Notes: generated by a model not told the origin, from the sequence alone. A DNA stretch of 64,000 nt from Limosilactobacillus reuteri (GCF_034259105.1 NZ_CP139478.1:451501-515500); one strand, 5' to 3'. Positions 8,946 through 19,938 are shown, numbered from the stretch's first letter. Translations and numbers: made by a program.

Positions 8946-10961
8946 TTGATTTACCGGCAACCAGATAAAAAATTTGAACTAGTGTCAGAGTACAAGCCAA
9001 CCGGCGACCAGCCCCAAGCAATTAATCAATTGACAAAGGGGATTGAAGATGGTGAAAAAGCTCAAATCTTATTAGGGGCAACGGGAACAGGAAAAACATT
9101 TACGATCTCAAATGTGATTGCCAATGTCAATAAGCCAACTTTGATTCTTTCCCATAACAAGACCTTAGCTGGGCAACTCTATGGTGAAATGAAAAAATTT
9201 TTCCCTCATAATGCGGTTGAATATTTTGTTTCCTACTATGAATACTATCAACCGGAAGCATATGTTCCATCAAGTGATACTTATATTGAAAAAGACGCGT
9301 CAATTAATGATGAGATTGATAAGCTGCGGCACTCTGCCACCACTTCCTTGCTGGAAAGAAATGATGTAATTGTCGTTGCCTCTGTTTCTAGTATTTTTGG
9401 ATTAGGAGATCCTCGTGAATACCAAAATAGCGTCCTTTCTTTGCGTGTTGGTCAAGAAATTGAACGTGATCGATTGTTGACTGAACTGGTTAATATTCAA
9501 TTTGATCGCAATGATATTGATTTTCAACGGGGACGTTTCCGCGTTCGTGGTGATGTAGTTGAAATCTTTCCGGCGTCGCGTGATGAACGGGCATTGCGGA
9601 TTGAATTCTTCGGGGATGAAATTGACCGGATTCGTGAAGTTGATGTGCTGACAGGCGAAGTGATTGGTGACCGGGACCATGTTTCTATCTTCCCGGCGAC
9701 TCACTTTATGACTAATGAAGAAGTCATGGATCGGGCATTGCCACAAATTGAGGCTGATATGAAGAAACAGGTAAAGAAATTTACTGACGAGGGAAAGCTT
9801 CTTGAAGCAGAGCGGATTCAGCAACGGACAACTTATGATATTGAAATGATGCGTGAGATGGGCTACACCAATGGAATTGAGAATTATTCGCGTTATATGG
9901 ATGGTCGAAAGCCCGGTGAACCACCTTATACTTTATTGGATTTCTTCCCTAAAGATTCCTTATTAGTTGTTGATGAGTCCCACCAAACCATGCCGCAAGT
10001 ACGGGGTATGTATAACGGGGACCGGGCGCGGAAACAAATGTTAATTGATTATGGGTTCCGCTTACCGAGTGCTCTTGACAATCGACCATTAAAACTACCA
10101 GAATTTGAAAAACATGTTAATCAAGTTGTATACATGTCTGCAACCCCTGGCCCATATGAAATGGAACAGACAGACCACGTTGCTCAGCAAATTATTCGAC
10201 CGACTGGGTTACTTGACCCAACAGTTGAAGTTCGCCCGGTAATGGGACAGATTGACGACCTAGTTGGTGAAATTAACAAACGTATTGAGAAAAATGAACG
10301 TGTTTTTGTTACGACCCTGACGAAGAAGATGTCTGAAGACCTTACTGATTATCTAAAAGATATGGGGTTAAAGGTCAAATACCTTCATAGTGATATTAAG
10401 ACTCTTGAACGGACGCAAATCATTCGTGATCTCCGTCTTGGCAAATTTGATGTTCTTGTTGGAATTAACCTCTTGCGGGAGGGGCTGGATGTTCCAGAAG
10501 TATCCTTGGTCGCCATTCTTGACGCCGATAAAGAAGGCTTTTTACGTAATGAACGTTCCCTTATTCAGACGATTGGTCGGGCGGCCCGGAATGAAAATGG
10601 GGCAGTAATTATGTATGCTGATACCGTCACTGACTCGATGCAAAAGGCAATGGATGAAACAAAGCGGCGGCGGACGATTCAGATGAAATACAATGAAGAA
10701 CATCATATTACACCGCACACAATCATCAAGCCAATTCAAGAAGCAATTACTGTTACTAAGAAAGCAGCGGGTGAAACTGAAACAGATAATAGTGCTGAAT
10801 TTACTGACAAAGATTTTGCAAAGCTGGATAAAGAGGCCCAAGCAAAGATGCTTGATGAATTAACAGAGCAAATGCGTTCTGCTGCTAAGCACCTTGACTT
10901 TGAACAAGCTGCTACGCTTCGTGATACGATAATGGAATTAAAGACAAAAGCAAAAAAATAG
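8946..10961 (+). CDS. uvrB: Excinuclease ABC subunit B
   Basis: A 671-aa DNA-damage-verification helicase of nucleotide excision repair, working with UvrA and UvrC. It has Walker A GATGTGKT (about residues 44-51), the beta-hairpin [17 protein letters not shown] (Walker B), the helicase motif region QTIGRAARN and the C-terminal UVR domain. The start is TTG at 8946 ([16 protein letters not shown]), supported by AGGGAGGAAA and by family alignment. An in-frame ATG at 8889 would add 19 alien residues. It forms an operon with uvrA (15-nt gap). Confidence 0.97.
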   Translation: MIYRQPDKKFELVSEYKPTGDQPQAINQLTKGIEDGEKAQILLGATGTGKTFTISNVIANVNKPTLILSHNKTLAGQLYGEMKKFFPHNAVEYFVSYYEYYQPEAYVPSSDTYIEKDASINDEIDKLRHSATTSLLERNDVIVVASVSSIFGLGDPREYQNSVLSLRVGQEIERDRLLTELVNIQFDRNDIDFQRGRFRVRGDVVEIFPASRDERALRIEFFGDEIDRIREVDVLTGEVIGDRDHVSIFPATHFMTNEEVMDRALPQIEADMKKQVKKFTDEGKLLEAERIQQRTTYDIEMMREMGYTNGIENYSRYMDGRKPGEPPYTLLDFFPKDSLLVVDESHQTMPQVRGMYNGDRARKQMLIDYGFRLPSALDNRPLKLPEFEKHVNQVVYMSATPGPYEMEQTDHVAQQIIRPTGLLDPTVEVRPVMGQIDDLVGEINKRIEKNERVFVTTLTKKMSEDLTDYLKDMGLKVKYLHSDIKTLERTQIIRDLRLGKFDVLVGINLLREGLDVPEVSLVAILDADKEGFLRNERSLIQTIGRAARNENGAVIMYADTVTDSMQKAMDETKRRRTIQMKYNEEHHITPHTIIKPIQEAITVTKKAAGETETDNSAEFTDKDFAKLDKEAQAKMLDELTEQMRSAAKHLDFEQAATLRDTIMELKTKAKK

Positions 10962-10976
10962 AGGAGGGATTATTTC

Positions 10977-13841
10977 GTGGCAAATGATAAGATCATAATT
11001 CATGGGGCACGGGCTCATAACCTAAAAAATATTGATATTACTATTCCGAAAAACAAGTTAGTCGTTGTAACTGGTCTGTCGGGTTCTGGAAAGAGTTCTT
11101 TAGCTTTTGATACATTATACGCAGAGGGACAACGACGCTATGTGGAAAGTTTATCGGCTTATGCGCGGCAATTTTTAGGCCAGATGGATAAGCCAGATGT
11201 AGATTCAATTGACGGATTATCTCCGGCAATTTCAATTGACCAAAAAACAACATCCCATAATCCGCGTTCAACGGTCGGAACTGTGACTGAAATTAACGAT
11301 TTTCTCCGCTTGCTATGGGCACGGGTTGGTACACCAATTTGTCCGAACGATAATATTCCAATTACTAGTCAGTCACCAGAACAAATGGTAGATCGGGTAC
11401 TAGAGTTGCCTGAACGGACACGCCTGCAAATTCTTTCACCAGTTATTCGCGATAAAAAGGGAACACAAAAGAAAGTCTTTGAGACAATTAAGCGTGAAGG
11501 ATTTGTCCGGGTTCAAGTAGATGGCGAAACTTATGACCTTGATTCAGTCCCTGAACTAGATAAAAATAAAAAACATACAGTTAATGTCGTGATTGATCGA
11601 ATCATAATCAAAGAGGGAATTAGGTCGCGGCTATTTGACTCCTTTGAATCAGCTCTCCGCTTAAGCGATGGTTATGCAATTGCTGATGTGATTGGAGGAG
11701 ACCCAATTCCATTTTCTGAACAATATGCCTGTCCCATTTGTGGCTTTACAGTTGGTGAATTAGAGCCACGGCTATTCTCCTTTAATGCTCCTACTGGTGC
11801 TTGCCCAGAATGTGAAGGGTTAGGATTGAAGCTCGAAGTAGATATTGATTTAGTAGTTCCTGACCAAACAAAGACCTTAAAAGAAGGCGCGATTGTTCCC
11901 TGGAATCCAATCTCATCGCAATACTATCCCCAAATGTTAGAACAATTCTGCAAGTCGGTTGGCATTGATATGGATACGCCGTTCAATAAGTTGTCTAAAA
12001 AGCAGCAACAACAGATTTTGTACGGTAATGGTGAAACACCATTCCACTTCCATTATGAGAATGACTTTGGGGGCATTCGGGATGTCGATGTGCCATTTGA
12101 AGGTGTTATCAATAATATTAGCCGACGCTACCGGGAGACTAACTCAGATTTTACAAGAGAACAAATGAGAAAATATATGACTGAGCTTCCGTGTCCGGTT
12201 TGTCATGGTTATCGGCTAAACCAGCGGGCCTTAGCAGTAAAGATTGATGGGCGAAATATCGGTGAAATTTCCGCTTTATCAATTAGTGATTCCCTTGAAT
12301 TTTTCAAGAACATCAAACTTTCTGCACAAAAAAATGAAATTGCTAAGCCGATTTTAAAAGAAATCATTGATCGATTAACCTTTATGAAAAATGTTGGTGT
12401 TGAATACCTAACTTTAAGTCGTTCAGCCCGAACTCTTTCAGGAGGAGAAGCTCAGCGGATTCGGTTAGCAACCCAAATTGGTTCTAATTTATCAGGAGTA
12501 ATGTATGTTCTTGATGAGCCGTCAATTGGACTTCATCAGCGAGATAATGATCGTCTGATTGAATCGTTAAAGGCCATGCGCGATCTCGGCAATACGCTGA
12601 TTGTCGTAGAACATGATGAAGATACAATGCGCGCGGCCGATTACATTGTCGATATTGGCCCTGGAGCTGGTGAAAATGGAGGCCAAGTGATGGCTGCCGG
12701 AACTCCTAAGCAAGTTATGCGATCGCGGAAGTCGTTAACTGGCCAATACTTATCAGGAAAGAAATTTATTCCGGTTCCCCAAGAGCGCAGAGTAGGTAAC
12801 GGTAAGAAAATTACTATTACAGGAGCTGCGGAAAATAATTTAAAGGATATTACAGTTGATTTTCCGCTTGGTGAGTTCATTTGCATAACGGGGGTTTCTG
12901 GTTCAGGAAAGTCAACTCTTGTTAATATGATCCTCAAAAGGGTCTTGGCACAAAAACTGAATAACAATTCAGCAAAGCCTGGTAAGTACAAGTCGATTAG
13001 CGGGGTCGAAAATATTGAAAAAGTTATTAATATTGATCAATCGCCAATTGGTCGTACTCCACGAAGCAACCCTGCAACTTATACGGGAGTCTTTGATGAC
13101 ATCCGTGAATTATTTGCCCAAACCAACCAAGCTAAAATGCGTGGTTATACTAAGGGGCGTTTTAGCTTTAACGTTAAGGGTGGGCGCTGTGAAGCCTGCC
13201 GTGGGGACGGAATTATTAAAATTGAGATGAACTTCTTGCCAGATGTTTATGTGCCATGTGAAGTTTGTCATGGAACACGTTATAATTCTGAAACACTTGA
13301 AGTTGAATACAAGGGTAAGAATATTGCTGAGGTTCTTAACATGACTGTTTCGGAAGCCCTAGACTTCTTTAGCGCAATCCCTAAAATTAAACGTAAATTG
13401 CAAACCATTGAAGATGTTGGGCTTGGCTATGTTCACCTTGGCCAACCAGCAACTACTCTTTCGGGTGGGGAAGCTCAACGAATGAAATTAGCAGCTGAAC
13501 TTCACCGTCAGTCTCACGGTAAGAGCTTCTATATTTTAGATGAGCCAACTACTGGATTGCACATGGATGATATTAAACGTTTATTAGCTGTCCTGCAGCG
13601 GTTAGTCGATGCGGGAAATACTGTTTTAGTAATTGAGCATGATTTAGATGTTGTAAAATCAGCGGACTGGTTAATTGATCTTGGCCCTGAAGGAGGAGCT
13701 GGTGGAGGTAATGTTGTCGCCACCGGAACGCCAGAGCAAGTAGCGGAAGTAAAGGGAAGCTACACTGGTAAATATTTAAAAGAGATGCTCGAACGTGATC
13801 AAAAGTGGGCAGAAGAACGAGAAGCTAAGCAAAAAAAGTAG
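10977..13841 (+). CDS. uvrA: Excinuclease ABC subunit A
   Basis: A 954-aa damage-recognition ATPase of nucleotide excision repair. Two ABC modules are present: GLSGSGKSS (about residues 33-41) and GVSGSGKST in the second half, each with a signature LSGGEAQR. Zinc-binding CxxC pairs include CPICGF/CPECEG, CPVC and CEAC/CEVC. The start is GTG at 10977 with GAGGAGGG upstream. In lactobacilli the operon normally continues toward rapZ-yvcK-whiA; here an IS30 element begins 31 nt after the stop and a permease follows. Confidence 0.97.
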   Translation: MANDKIIIHGARAHNLKNIDITIPKNKLVVVTGLSGSGKSSLAFDTLYAEGQRRYVESLSAYARQFLGQMDKPDVDSIDGLSPAISIDQKTTSHNPRSTVGTVTEINDFLRLLWARVGTPICPNDNIPITSQSPEQMVDRVLELPERTRLQILSPVIRDKKGTQKKVFETIKREGFVRVQVDGETYDLDSVPELDKNKKHTVNVVIDRIIIKEGIRSRLFDSFESALRLSDGYAIADVIGGDPIPFSEQYACPICGFTVGELEPRLFSFNAPTGACPECEGLGLKLEVDIDLVVPDQTKTLKEGAIVPWNPISSQYYPQMLEQFCKSVGIDMDTPFNKLSKKQQQQILYGNGETPFHFHYENDFGGIRDVDVPFEGVINNISRRYRETNSDFTREQMRKYMTELPCPVCHGYRLNQRALAVKIDGRNIGEISALSISDSLEFFKNIKLSAQKNEIAKPILKEIIDRLTFMKNVGVEYLTLSRSARTLSGGEAQRIRLATQIGSNLSGVMYVLDEPSIGLHQRDNDRLIESLKAMRDLGNTLIVVEHDEDTMRAADYIVDIGPGAGENGGQVMAAGTPKQVMRSRKSLTGQYLSGKKFIPVPQERRVGNGKKITITGAAENNLKDITVDFPLGEFICITGVSGSGKSTLVNMILKRVLAQKLNNNSAKPGKYKSISGVENIEKVINIDQSPIGRTPRSNPATYTGVFDDIRELFAQTNQAKMRGYTKGRFSFNVKGGRCEACRGDGIIKIEMNFLPDVYVPCEVCHGTRYNSETLEVEYKGKNIAEVLNMTVSEALDFFSAIPKIKRKLQTIEDVGLGYVHLGQPATTLSGGEAQRMKLAAELHRQSHGKSFYILDEPTTGLHMDDIKRLLAVLQRLVDAGNTVLVIEHDLDVVKSADWLIDLGPEGGAGGGNVVATGTPEQVAEVKGSYTGKYLKEMLERDQKWAEEREAKQKK

Positions 13842-13872
13842 TTGCAATCTAATTCTTCTAATGGTATTCTAA

Positions 13873-14945
13873 CCCGAAATGTCAATTTAAGTTAGAAAGA
13901 AAATAGTTGCTCATCAGTGACGTAAGACATGAATACTTCATATGGAGTTCGATAGCCTAGTGATTTACGGGGCAGGTTATTTCGCTTACTCATCAGTTGG
14001 GTTACCAATTCATCAGGAAGATTGTGGAAATCTAGCTGTTTCGTTAAGCCATCCCGGCGTAAAAGACCGTTGTTGTTTTCGTTCAGCCCTCGTTGATTGG
14101 GAGCACCAACCTCGGCAAAGTAAGTGTGAAGGTCAAATTGATTGGCAATCTCGCGCCAGCCGGCGAATTCTTTTCCGTTGTCAAAGGTAATCGATTTGAA
14201 GAAGTGCCGCGGGAATTTCCGAAGCCACTGACTTAAGTGTTGGTTAATCGCATCAGCCGTCTTTTCGTGCACATTGAGTACAATTTCGACCTTCGATTGG
14301 CGTTCGGTCAGGGTCATTACCGCCCCTTGGTGCTTTTTGCCTTGGACGGTATCAGCTTCAAGGTGCCCAAATTCAGTGGCATAGTGCGGAAAGTCCTTGG
14401 CACGCTCGTGAATACTTCGCCCCAATTGGCCAGCCTTCCCACGGCGCTCGACATAGCCATTCGGGTGCCGCTTACCTCGCATCGGCAAGGAACGGACATC
14501 GAAGCCGAACTGGCCACGTTCAAACATCCGGTAAAGAGTTCGCCGGTTACAACTAATTGGGCGCTCAGCGCGCCCAATAATGGTATCAGGCGTCCACCCC
14601 TGGGCAATTTTGTCGTTGATATAAGTGAGTTCAGCCAGTGACAACTGAGTACGTTTTCGGCCACAACGTTGCTTATTGCGCATATAGTGATCTTGATAAT
14701 CAGCAATTGAGGCACCGGTTTCCAGGTAACGATAAACGCGATAAACGGTTTCGGCGCAACGTTTGATCATTTGGGCCACTCGGTACGCTTTAAGCTTTTG
14801 CACGAAAGAATGGGCGATGATTGTCAGCTCGTTTGTGGTAAGATGGGTGTAAGTCATTTGTGGTTTCCTTTCTTTTGTTTAGGGGTATTTAAAAGTCTAC
14901 CACAAATGGCTTTTCTATTTTTCTAACTTAATTTTACAAACGGCG
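13873..14945 (-). mobile_element. IS30-family insertion sequence, copy 1
   Basis: A 1,073-bp element. In transposase orientation it starts CGCCGTTTGTAAAATTAAG and ends GACATTTCGGG. The inner parts of the two ends form imperfect inverted repeats (TGTAAAATTAAGTTAGAAA against TGTCAATTTAAGTTAGAAA). It is flanked by TAA at 13870-13872 and 14946-14948, consistent with a 3-bp target duplication. Its base composition is clearly more GC-rich than the surrounding genes, suggesting recent arrival from a higher-GC relative. Confidence 0.9.
13892..14857 (-). CDS. IS30-family transposase
   Basis: A 321-aa intact DDE transposase. An N-terminal helix-turn-helix region (about residues 1-60) is followed by the IS30 core, with FGHLEADTVQG for the first aspartate, SITFDNGKEF for the second and a glutamate in APNQRGLNENNNGLLRR. 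SD GAAAGGAAA precedes the ATG. It is roughly 70% identical by eye to the second IS30 transposase at 42935-43903, with much higher GC at silent sites, so the two are separate acquisitions and not recent copies. Confidence 0.93.
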   Translation of the reverse strand: MTYTHLTTNELTIIAHSFVQKLKAYRVAQMIKRCAETVYRVYRYLETGASIADYQDHYMRNKQRCGRKRTQLSLAELTYINDKIAQGWTPDTIIGRAERPISCNRRTLYRMFERGQFGFDVRSLPMRGKRHPNGYVERRGKAGQLGRSIHERAKDFPHYATEFGHLEADTVQGKKHQGAVMTLTERQSKVEIVLNVHEKTADAINQHLSQWLRKFPRHFFKSITFDNGKEFAGWREIANQFDLHTYFAEVGAPNQRGLNENNNGLLRRDGLTKQLDFHNLPDELVTQLMSKRNNLPRKSLGYRTPYEVFMSYVTDEQLFSF

Positions 14946-14982
14946 TAATAAAAATCAAAGTACACGAAACGAGGGAAAAGAA

Positions 14983-15152
14983 ATGTTATTTTTTATAATC
15001 AAAATCAACAGTTTTCTTCCTCCTCAGCCTCTAACTCTATTAAGGCTGAGTGATTTTGGTGTACCCAATCAATAGGTTTATACAGACTCGGGTTCTCTAT
15101 TAATCATTTGGCGTGACCAAATTGCATTAATAGGTGATATCCCGGGTTTTTA
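14983..15152 (+). promoter_or_regulatory. Permease leader: possible leader peptide plus terminator-attenuator
   Basis: Three things can be seen. (1) A 30-codon ORF at 14983-15075 with a plausible SD (GAGGGAAAAG) encodes a Leu/Pro/Phe-rich peptide (MLFFIIKINSFLPPQPL...). (2) A CTCAGCCT/AGGCTGAG hairpin (15023-15050) lies inside that ORF. (3) A long hairpin at about 15089-15146, with arms CGGG.. and ..CCCG and the inner pair ATTTGG/CCAAAT, is followed by a T-rich run and ends only about 20 nt before the permease SD. A terminator immediately before a gene suggests attenuation; the role of the peptide is inference. Confidence 0.5.
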
Positions 15153-15184
15153 TTTTGCCTAATATTAAGAATGGAGGAATGATG

Positions 15185-16516
15185 ATGAATCAACAGCCAA
15201 TAGATGAATTAAAAAGGTCGCTTGGATTCTGGTCCGCTATTTCGATTGTTATTGGGACAATTATTGGATCGGGAATATTCTTTAAACAAGGATCTGTTCT
15301 TGATAGTGCTGGTACATCTACTCTTGCAATTGCAGCCTGGGTATTTGGAGGAATTATTACTTTAACTGGTGGATTAACAGTGGCGGAAATTGGTGCCCAG
15401 ATGCCATATACCGGGGGACTATATGTCTATATTGAAAACTTGTATGGCCGCCTTTTAGGATTTTTAGCCGGGTGGATGCAAGTAATTGTTTATGGGCCAG
15501 CAATTATTGCTTCGGTTGCCGGATTTATGAGTATTTTAATGGCAAATTTCTTTGGTTTAGGAACCCAGTGGCGGATACCTTTAGCAGTGATTACGGTGAT
15601 TGCCATTGGAGTAATGAACCTTTTTGAAAATAAGGTTGGCGCAATTTTTTCGATTATCACGACTGCTGGAAAAATGATTCCAATTGCAGCAATTATTATC
15701 TTTGGTTTGTTCTGGGGGCATCAAGATGCTTTTGGTCAAACAGTTACCGAAATTCACCAATCAACTGGTGGTTTTGGGGTAGCAGTTTTAGCAACCTTGT
15801 TTGGTTATGATGGTTGGATTTTAATTGCAAACCTTGGGGGAGAAATGAAAAATCCCCAAAAATTATTGCCACGAGCTATTATTTTAGGAATTACTGCTGT
15901 TCTTATTATTTATACTTTAATTACTGTTGGGATTCTTAAGTTCCTTCCAGTTAACACTATTCATCGGCTAGGCGAAAATGCAACTGCATACTTAGCTGTG
16001 AAAGCCTTTGGTGCAATTGGAGGGAAGCTGCTGTCAGCCGGAATTATTATTTCGATGATGGGGACTTTAAACGGAAAAATGATTACTTTCCCCCGGATTG
16101 TATACGCAATGGCGCGCCGTCATGATTTGCCATTCTCACGCTATCTCGCATATATCACGCCAAAGGGTAAGTCACCAGTAGTCGCAACGATGTTTATTAT
16201 CATTCTTGCAACGATTATGATGTTCTTCTTTGACCCTGATCACTTATCAGATTTGTGTGTGTTTACTGTTTATTGTTTCTATCTTTTAGCATTCTTTGGG
16301 ATCTTCATTTTAAGACATAGAAATAAGGGACCACGCCCATTCAGCACACCGCTTTACCCCTTAGTGCCAATTATTGCGATTGCTGGTGGAATCTTTGTCC
16401 TAGTAAGTGAAGTTATGAATGATCCAGCTGGTGTAATTCTTTTTATTGGAATCGTCATTGTAGGATTACCAATCTTATATATTGTTAAACGAATGGATCA
16501 ACGACGGATGCATTAA
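15185..16516 (+). CDS. APC-family amino acid permease (SteT-like)
   Basis: A polytopic permease of about 443 aa with 12 predicted helices. The APC signature GTIIGSGIFFKQG lies in helix 1 and the TGGLYVYIENLYG region in helix 3. It most resembles the LAT-type serine/threonine exchanger SteT, but the substrate cannot be fixed from sequence. Three consecutive ATGs (15179, 15182, 15185) follow GGAGG at 15173-15177; I use the third for spacing. The gene and the IS30 element sit between uvrA and rapZ, interrupting a conserved gene order. Confidence 0.88.
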   Translation: MNQQPIDELKRSLGFWSAISIVIGTIIGSGIFFKQGSVLDSAGTSTLAIAAWVFGGIITLTGGLTVAEIGAQMPYTGGLYVYIENLYGRLLGFLAGWMQVIVYGPAIIASVAGFMSILMANFFGLGTQWRIPLAVITVIAIGVMNLFENKVGAIFSIITTAGKMIPIAAIIIFGLFWGHQDAFGQTVTEIHQSTGGFGVAVLATLFGYDGWILIANLGGEMKNPQKLLPRAIILGITAVLIIYTLITVGILKFLPVNTIHRLGENATAYLAVKAFGAIGGKLLSAGIIISMMGTLNGKMITFPRIVYAMARRHDLPFSRYLAYITPKGKSPVVATMFIIILATIMMFFFDPDHLSDLCVFTVYCFYLLAFFGIFILRHRNKGPRPFSTPLYPLVPIIAIAGGIFVLVSEVMNDPAGVILFIGIVIVGLPILYIVKRMDQRRMH

Positions 16517-16521
16517 TATTT

Positions 16522-16548
16522 AAGGCTAAGTTTGACTTGGCCTTTTTT
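16522..16548 (+). terminator. Terminator of the APC permease
   Basis: AAGGC..GCCTT stem with about 12 nt loop followed by T6. Confidence 0.7.
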
Positions 16549-16623
16549 GTTGCTTAAATAAGACACACCCGGCTTGATGTGATAGAATAGTTGGGTAGCT
16601 GTATGCGAAAAGAGGAACTAGTG

Positions 16624-17496
16624 ATGGTAGATAAAAAATTAAAAGTAGTAATTATTACAGGGATGAGTGGTGCGGGGAAAACCGTTGCCGTTCATAGCTT
16701 AGAAGATTTAGGATATTTCGTAATTGATAACATGCTTCCTGGATTGGCAGAACGTTTTGTTGATGTGATAGAAGATTCGGGAGAGTTTGATAAAATCGCC
16801 ATGGTAATGGATATGCGTTCACGCGGATTTTACGATGAGGTTTTACCAAACTTTGAAAAACTGAAAAAACGGGCTGATTTAGATGTGAAACTACTCTTCT
16901 TAGATGCTAATGACGTCACGTTAATTTCACGTTATAAGGAAACAAGACGTTCTCACCCCTTATCTCCACAAGGTCGAATACTTGATGGGGTGGAATTAGA
17001 ACGGAAGCTTTCAACTGATCTTAAGAGTCAAGCAGATATAGTAATTGATACCACTAATGTGACACCACAAAATCTAAAGTTAAGGCTTAATAAATTATTC
17101 GGACATGGTGAAGGTAATGACTTTTATGTTGAAGTAATGTCGTTTGGTTTTAAATATGGGTTGCCACTTGATGCGGATATCGTAATAGATGTTCGTTTCC
17201 TCCCTAATCCATTCTATATTCCAGAACTAAGGCACTTAACGGGAAATGATCCAGCTGTTCAAAATTATGTTATGCAGAGTTCGCTGGCTAAGGAATTTTA
17301 CCAGCATTTACGGTCGCTCTTAGAGATTGCTCTTCCGGGTTACATTAAGGAAGGAAAGAGCAGTTTGACAATTGCAATTGGGTGTACGGGTGGTCAACAT
17401 CGGTCAGTAACTATTGCTAATAAATTATCCGCTGATTTAAAAGAAAAAGGATATAAAGTAAATACTTACCATCGCGATATTGAGAAGGCAAAGTAA
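16624..17496 (+). CDS. rapZ: RNase adapter / nucleotide-binding protein RapZ (YvcJ)
   Basis: A 290-aa P-loop protein with Walker A GMSGAGKT (about residues 13-20), VMDMRSRGF and the C-terminal CTGGQHRSV segment that binds small-molecule ligands. In E. coli RapZ delivers GlmZ sRNA to RNase E; in Firmicutes YvcJ has GTPase activity and affects competence and envelope metabolism. The ATG at 16624 is chosen over the upstream in-frame ATG at 16591 because AGAGGAAC fits as SD and the family begins here. A promoter AAGACA-N17-TAGAAT is likely just upstream. First gene of rapZ-yvcK-whiA. Confidence 0.93.
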   Translation: MVDKKLKVVIITGMSGAGKTVAVHSLEDLGYFVIDNMLPGLAERFVDVIEDSGEFDKIAMVMDMRSRGFYDEVLPNFEKLKKRADLDVKLLFLDANDVTLISRYKETRRSHPLSPQGRILDGVELERKLSTDLKSQADIVIDTTNVTPQNLKLRLNKLFGHGEGNDFYVEVMSFGFKYGLPLDADIVIDVRFLPNPFYIPELRHLTGNDPAVQNYVMQSSLAKEFYQHLRSLLEIALPGYIKEGKSSLTIAIGCTGGQHRSVTIANKLSADLKEKGYKVNTYHRDIEKAK

Positions 17497-17511
17497 AGAG
17501 GAGTTTTAATT

Positions 17512-18498
17512 ATGTTGCATAAACCAAAGATTGTAGTAATTGGTGGGGGGACTGGTTTACCAGTTGTCCTTCGCGGATTACGAGATCAAAACGTTGATGT
17601 TACGGCAGTCGTAACAGTAGCTGATGATGGTGGTTCTTCAGGAATTTTACGAAATTATATTAATGTGGTACCACCTGGTGATATTAGAAATGTTTTAGTT
17701 GCGTTATCAGAATTGCCTGATCTCGAACTTGATATTTTCCAATACCGATTTAGGAGCAGTGATCAGTTCTTTGCTGGTCACGCGATTGGTAATTTAATTA
17801 TCTCTGCTTTGTCTGAAATGAAGGGTGGCATTTTTACCGCTGTTCAAGAGTTGTCAGAAATGATGAAGATTAATGGACATATTTATCCTGTTGCCAATGA
17901 GCCGTTGACCTTAAATGCTGAATTTACAGATGGGACAAAGTTAAGTGGTGAATCGGAAATAACGGCTGCCCATAAGCAAATTAAACGAGTCTGGGTAACA
18001 CCTTCTAAAGATAATGACGGTCATCCCGCTCGTCCTGTATCAGAGGTTATAACAGCAATAAAGAATGCAGATCAAATCGTTCTTGGTCCTGGAAGTTTAT
18101 TTACTAGCATCCTGCCAAACTTGATGATTTCTGAAGTAGGGCAGGCCGTTTGCAAAAGTAAGGCTGAAGTTATCTATATTTGCAATATTATGACGCAAAA
18201 GGGTGAAACGGATAACTTTACAGATGCTGATCATGTGCGGGTATTAAATCATCACCTTGGGAAGAATTTTATCAATACGGTCTTAGTCAATATTCAACCA
18301 GTTCCCGAAAATTACCTTGATTTTCAAGAATGGAATGAAATTTCTCAACCAGTTAAGCATGATTTCCAAGGGCTACGAGCACAGCATTGTCGCGTAATTA
18401 GTTCGAATTTTCTGCGGCTAAAAGACAATGGTGCCTTCCATGATCGCGATAAAGTTGTAGCAGAATTAATGAATCGAATTCACCAGGTTCACGAGTAG
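17512..18498 (+). CDS. yvcK: Gluconeogenesis factor YvcK (UDP-sugar-binding CofD-like protein)
   Basis: A 328-aa CofD/UPF0052-fold protein: [15 protein letters not shown] at the N-terminus, [11 protein letters not shown] and [12 protein letters not shown] are the conserved nucleotide-sugar-binding segments. In Bacillus and Listeria it binds UDP-GlcNAc, helps localise PBP1 and is needed on gluconeogenic substrates. It lies 15 nt after rapZ and 18 nt before whiA with clear SDs, so the three are co-transcribed. Confidence 0.94.
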   Translation: MLHKPKIVVIGGGTGLPVVLRGLRDQNVDVTAVVTVADDGGSSGILRNYINVVPPGDIRNVLVALSELPDLELDIFQYRFRSSDQFFAGHAIGNLIISALSEMKGGIFTAVQELSEMMKINGHIYPVANEPLTLNAEFTDGTKLSGESEITAAHKQIKRVWVTPSKDNDGHPARPVSEVITAIKNADQIVLGPGSLFTSILPNLMISEVGQAVCKSKAEVIYICNIMTQKGETDNFTDADHVRVLNHHLGKNFINTVLVNIQPVPENYLDFQEWNEISQPVKHDFQGLRAQHCRVISSNFLRLKDNGAFHDRDKVVAELMNRIHQVHE

Positions 18499-18516
18499 TT
18501 AGGAGACTGATGCTAG

Positions 18517-19458
18517 ATGTCATATGCAAGCGAAGTAAAGAAAGAATTAACGGGGATCACTGTTCATCGGGATAATGCAAAGGCGGAATTGATGGCCCTT
18601 ATTCGGATGAACGGATCGATTGGCATTGCTGACCACCAGTTGGTACTGAACGTTCAGACTGAAAACCCAGCAATTGCACGGCGAATCTATTCACTGTTAA
18701 AACAATTTTACGGGGTAGAAAGTGAAATCGTGGTTCGTCGTAAAATGAAATTAAAAAAGAATAACCAATATATAGTTCGCTTACGCTATCACGCACAACA
18801 TGTCTTAGATGATCTTGGTATCTTACAAAATTATCAAATCAAAGAACAAGTACCCGTAGAATTGCTCAAGGATGAATGGATGGTTCGTTCATATCTAAGA
18901 GGTGCCTTTTTAGCGGGGGGATCAGTAAACAATCCTGAAACTTCTCGCTACCACTTGGAGATATACTCCCTTTATGAGGAACATAATGAGATTATTGCTC
19001 AGATGATGAATAAGTTTGGTCTAAATGCCCAGACAACCGCACGCCGTAGTGGCTTTATCGTTTACTTAAAAGAAGCCGAAAAAATTGCTAATTTTATGTC
19101 ATTAATTGGTGCAACTAACTCAATGCTTCAATTTGAGAATATTCGAATTGTCCGAGATATGCGGAATTCAGTTAACCGATTAGTAAATTGTGAAAATGCT
19201 AACCTGAATAAGATTGCGAATGCGTCAACGCGCCAAATCGAAAATATTGAATTTATTGATTCGCGAGTAGGGCTTAGCAGCTTACCTGATAAATTGCGTG
19301 AAATTGCAGAAACACGCCTAGCCCATCAAGAAGTTAGTCTAAAGGAATTAGGAGAATTAGTTCCTGGTGGTCCAATTTCCAAGTCTGGTGTTAATCATCG
19401 CTTACGTAAATTAAATGCTTATGCTGATGAGTTGCGTGCATCACAGGTTAAACAATAA
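18517..19458 (+). CDS. whiA: DNA-binding protein WhiA
   Basis: A 313-aa WhiA. The N-terminal LAGLIDADG-like domain includes [14 protein letters not shown], and the C-terminal helix-turn-helix contains [21 protein letters not shown]. In Bacillus WhiA associates with the nucleoid and influences division and chromosome segregation; in actinomycetes it is a sporulation regulator. It is the last gene of the rapZ operon. In many lactobacilli clpP follows directly; here about 2.4 kb with three other genes intervene. Confidence 0.95.
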   Translation: MSYASEVKKELTGITVHRDNAKAELMALIRMNGSIGIADHQLVLNVQTENPAIARRIYSLLKQFYGVESEIVVRRKMKLKKNNQYIVRLRYHAQHVLDDLGILQNYQIKEQVPVELLKDEWMVRSYLRGAFLAGGSVNNPETSRYHLEIYSLYEEHNEIIAQMMNKFGLNAQTTARRSGFIVYLKEAEKIANFMSLIGATNSMLQFENIRIVRDMRNSVNRLVNCENANLNKIANASTRQIENIEFIDSRVGLSSLPDKLREIAETRLAHQEVSLKELGELVPGGPISKSGVNHRLRKLNAYADELRASQVKQ

Positions 19459-19522
19459 CTTTGCGGGTGACCTCTTTGGACTAAGAATAGAACGGTGATT
19501 AGATTATTGTTCGTGAAAACAG

Positions 19523-19562
19523 TTAAGGCAGGGAGAAAAACAAGCTTTCTTCCTGCCTTAAT
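19523..19562. terminator. Bidirectional terminator between whiA and the 37-aa ORF
   Basis: TTAAGGCAGG/CCTGCCTTAA stem with an AGAA/TTCT extension, T-rich on both sides. It can end the whiA transcript rightward and the small minus-strand gene leftward. Confidence 0.75.
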
Positions 19563-19582
19563 TTACTTTCTTTAAGTGAAAT

Positions 19583-19696
19583 TTATTTATTGTTTATACT
19601 TTCGCTAATTAGCGCTAATTCGGTTGCTGCACATTCTTGATCTAATTCATTCCAGTTGGCGGTAACGTTAAAAACGTTTAATTTATTTGCTGACAT
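19583..19696 (-). CDS. 37-aa small protein of unknown function
   Basis: A minus-strand ORF of 37 codons, beginning MSANKLNVFNV and ending SESINNK, mostly acidic and hydrophilic with one Trp and one Cys. I do not recognise it. It is supported by position: a near-ideal SD (AAGGAGGA) about 8 nt before the ATG, a strong promoter at 19749-19776 on the same strand, and a hairpin terminator 20 nt after the stop. It has no signal peptide or membrane segment, so a secreted peptide is not indicated. It is too short to be called by usual size cut-offs. Confidence 0.65.
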   Translation of the reverse strand: MSANKLNVFNVTANWNELDQECAATELALISESINNK

Positions 19697-19748
19697 TGTA
19701 ACATCCTCCTTGACCTTACACCTTTGTTCTCTTTCGTCTACATCTTGT

Positions 19749-19776
19749 ATCATACTATAATTGGTCTAAAAGTCAA
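19749..19776 (-). promoter_or_regulatory. Promoter of the 37-aa ORF
   Basis: Minus strand: TTGACT (19771-19776), 16-nt spacer, TATGAT (19749-19754), reading toward the small ORF whose ATG is about 53 nt downstream of the -10. Confidence 0.75.
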
Positions 19777-19938
19777 CTATTACAATAACGGTATTTATAT
19801 AAGTTTTTTAAAAATTGGTATAGTTCAATTGCTAGAATTACTAATGTAATAGCAAAGATAATCGTTTATCAAAGTTAGATAAATTGTTAAATTTTGGAAA
19901 CGGCATTCACGGGATAGTTGTTTTGGATTAAGGGAGAC

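Noticed and set aside
9402..9824. 140-aa minus-strand ORF
   Set aside because: Lies entirely within uvrB on the opposite strand, with no SD or family resemblance.
14237..14641. 134-aa plus-strand ORF across the first IS30 element
   Set aside because: Antisense to the intact transposase; open only because of the GC-rich codons. Same for the 132-aa minus-strand frame at 14317-14715.
15000..15184. T-box riboswitch before the APC permease
   Set aside because: No TGG-N-ACC-type T-box or Stem I landmarks; only hairpins and a small ORF.
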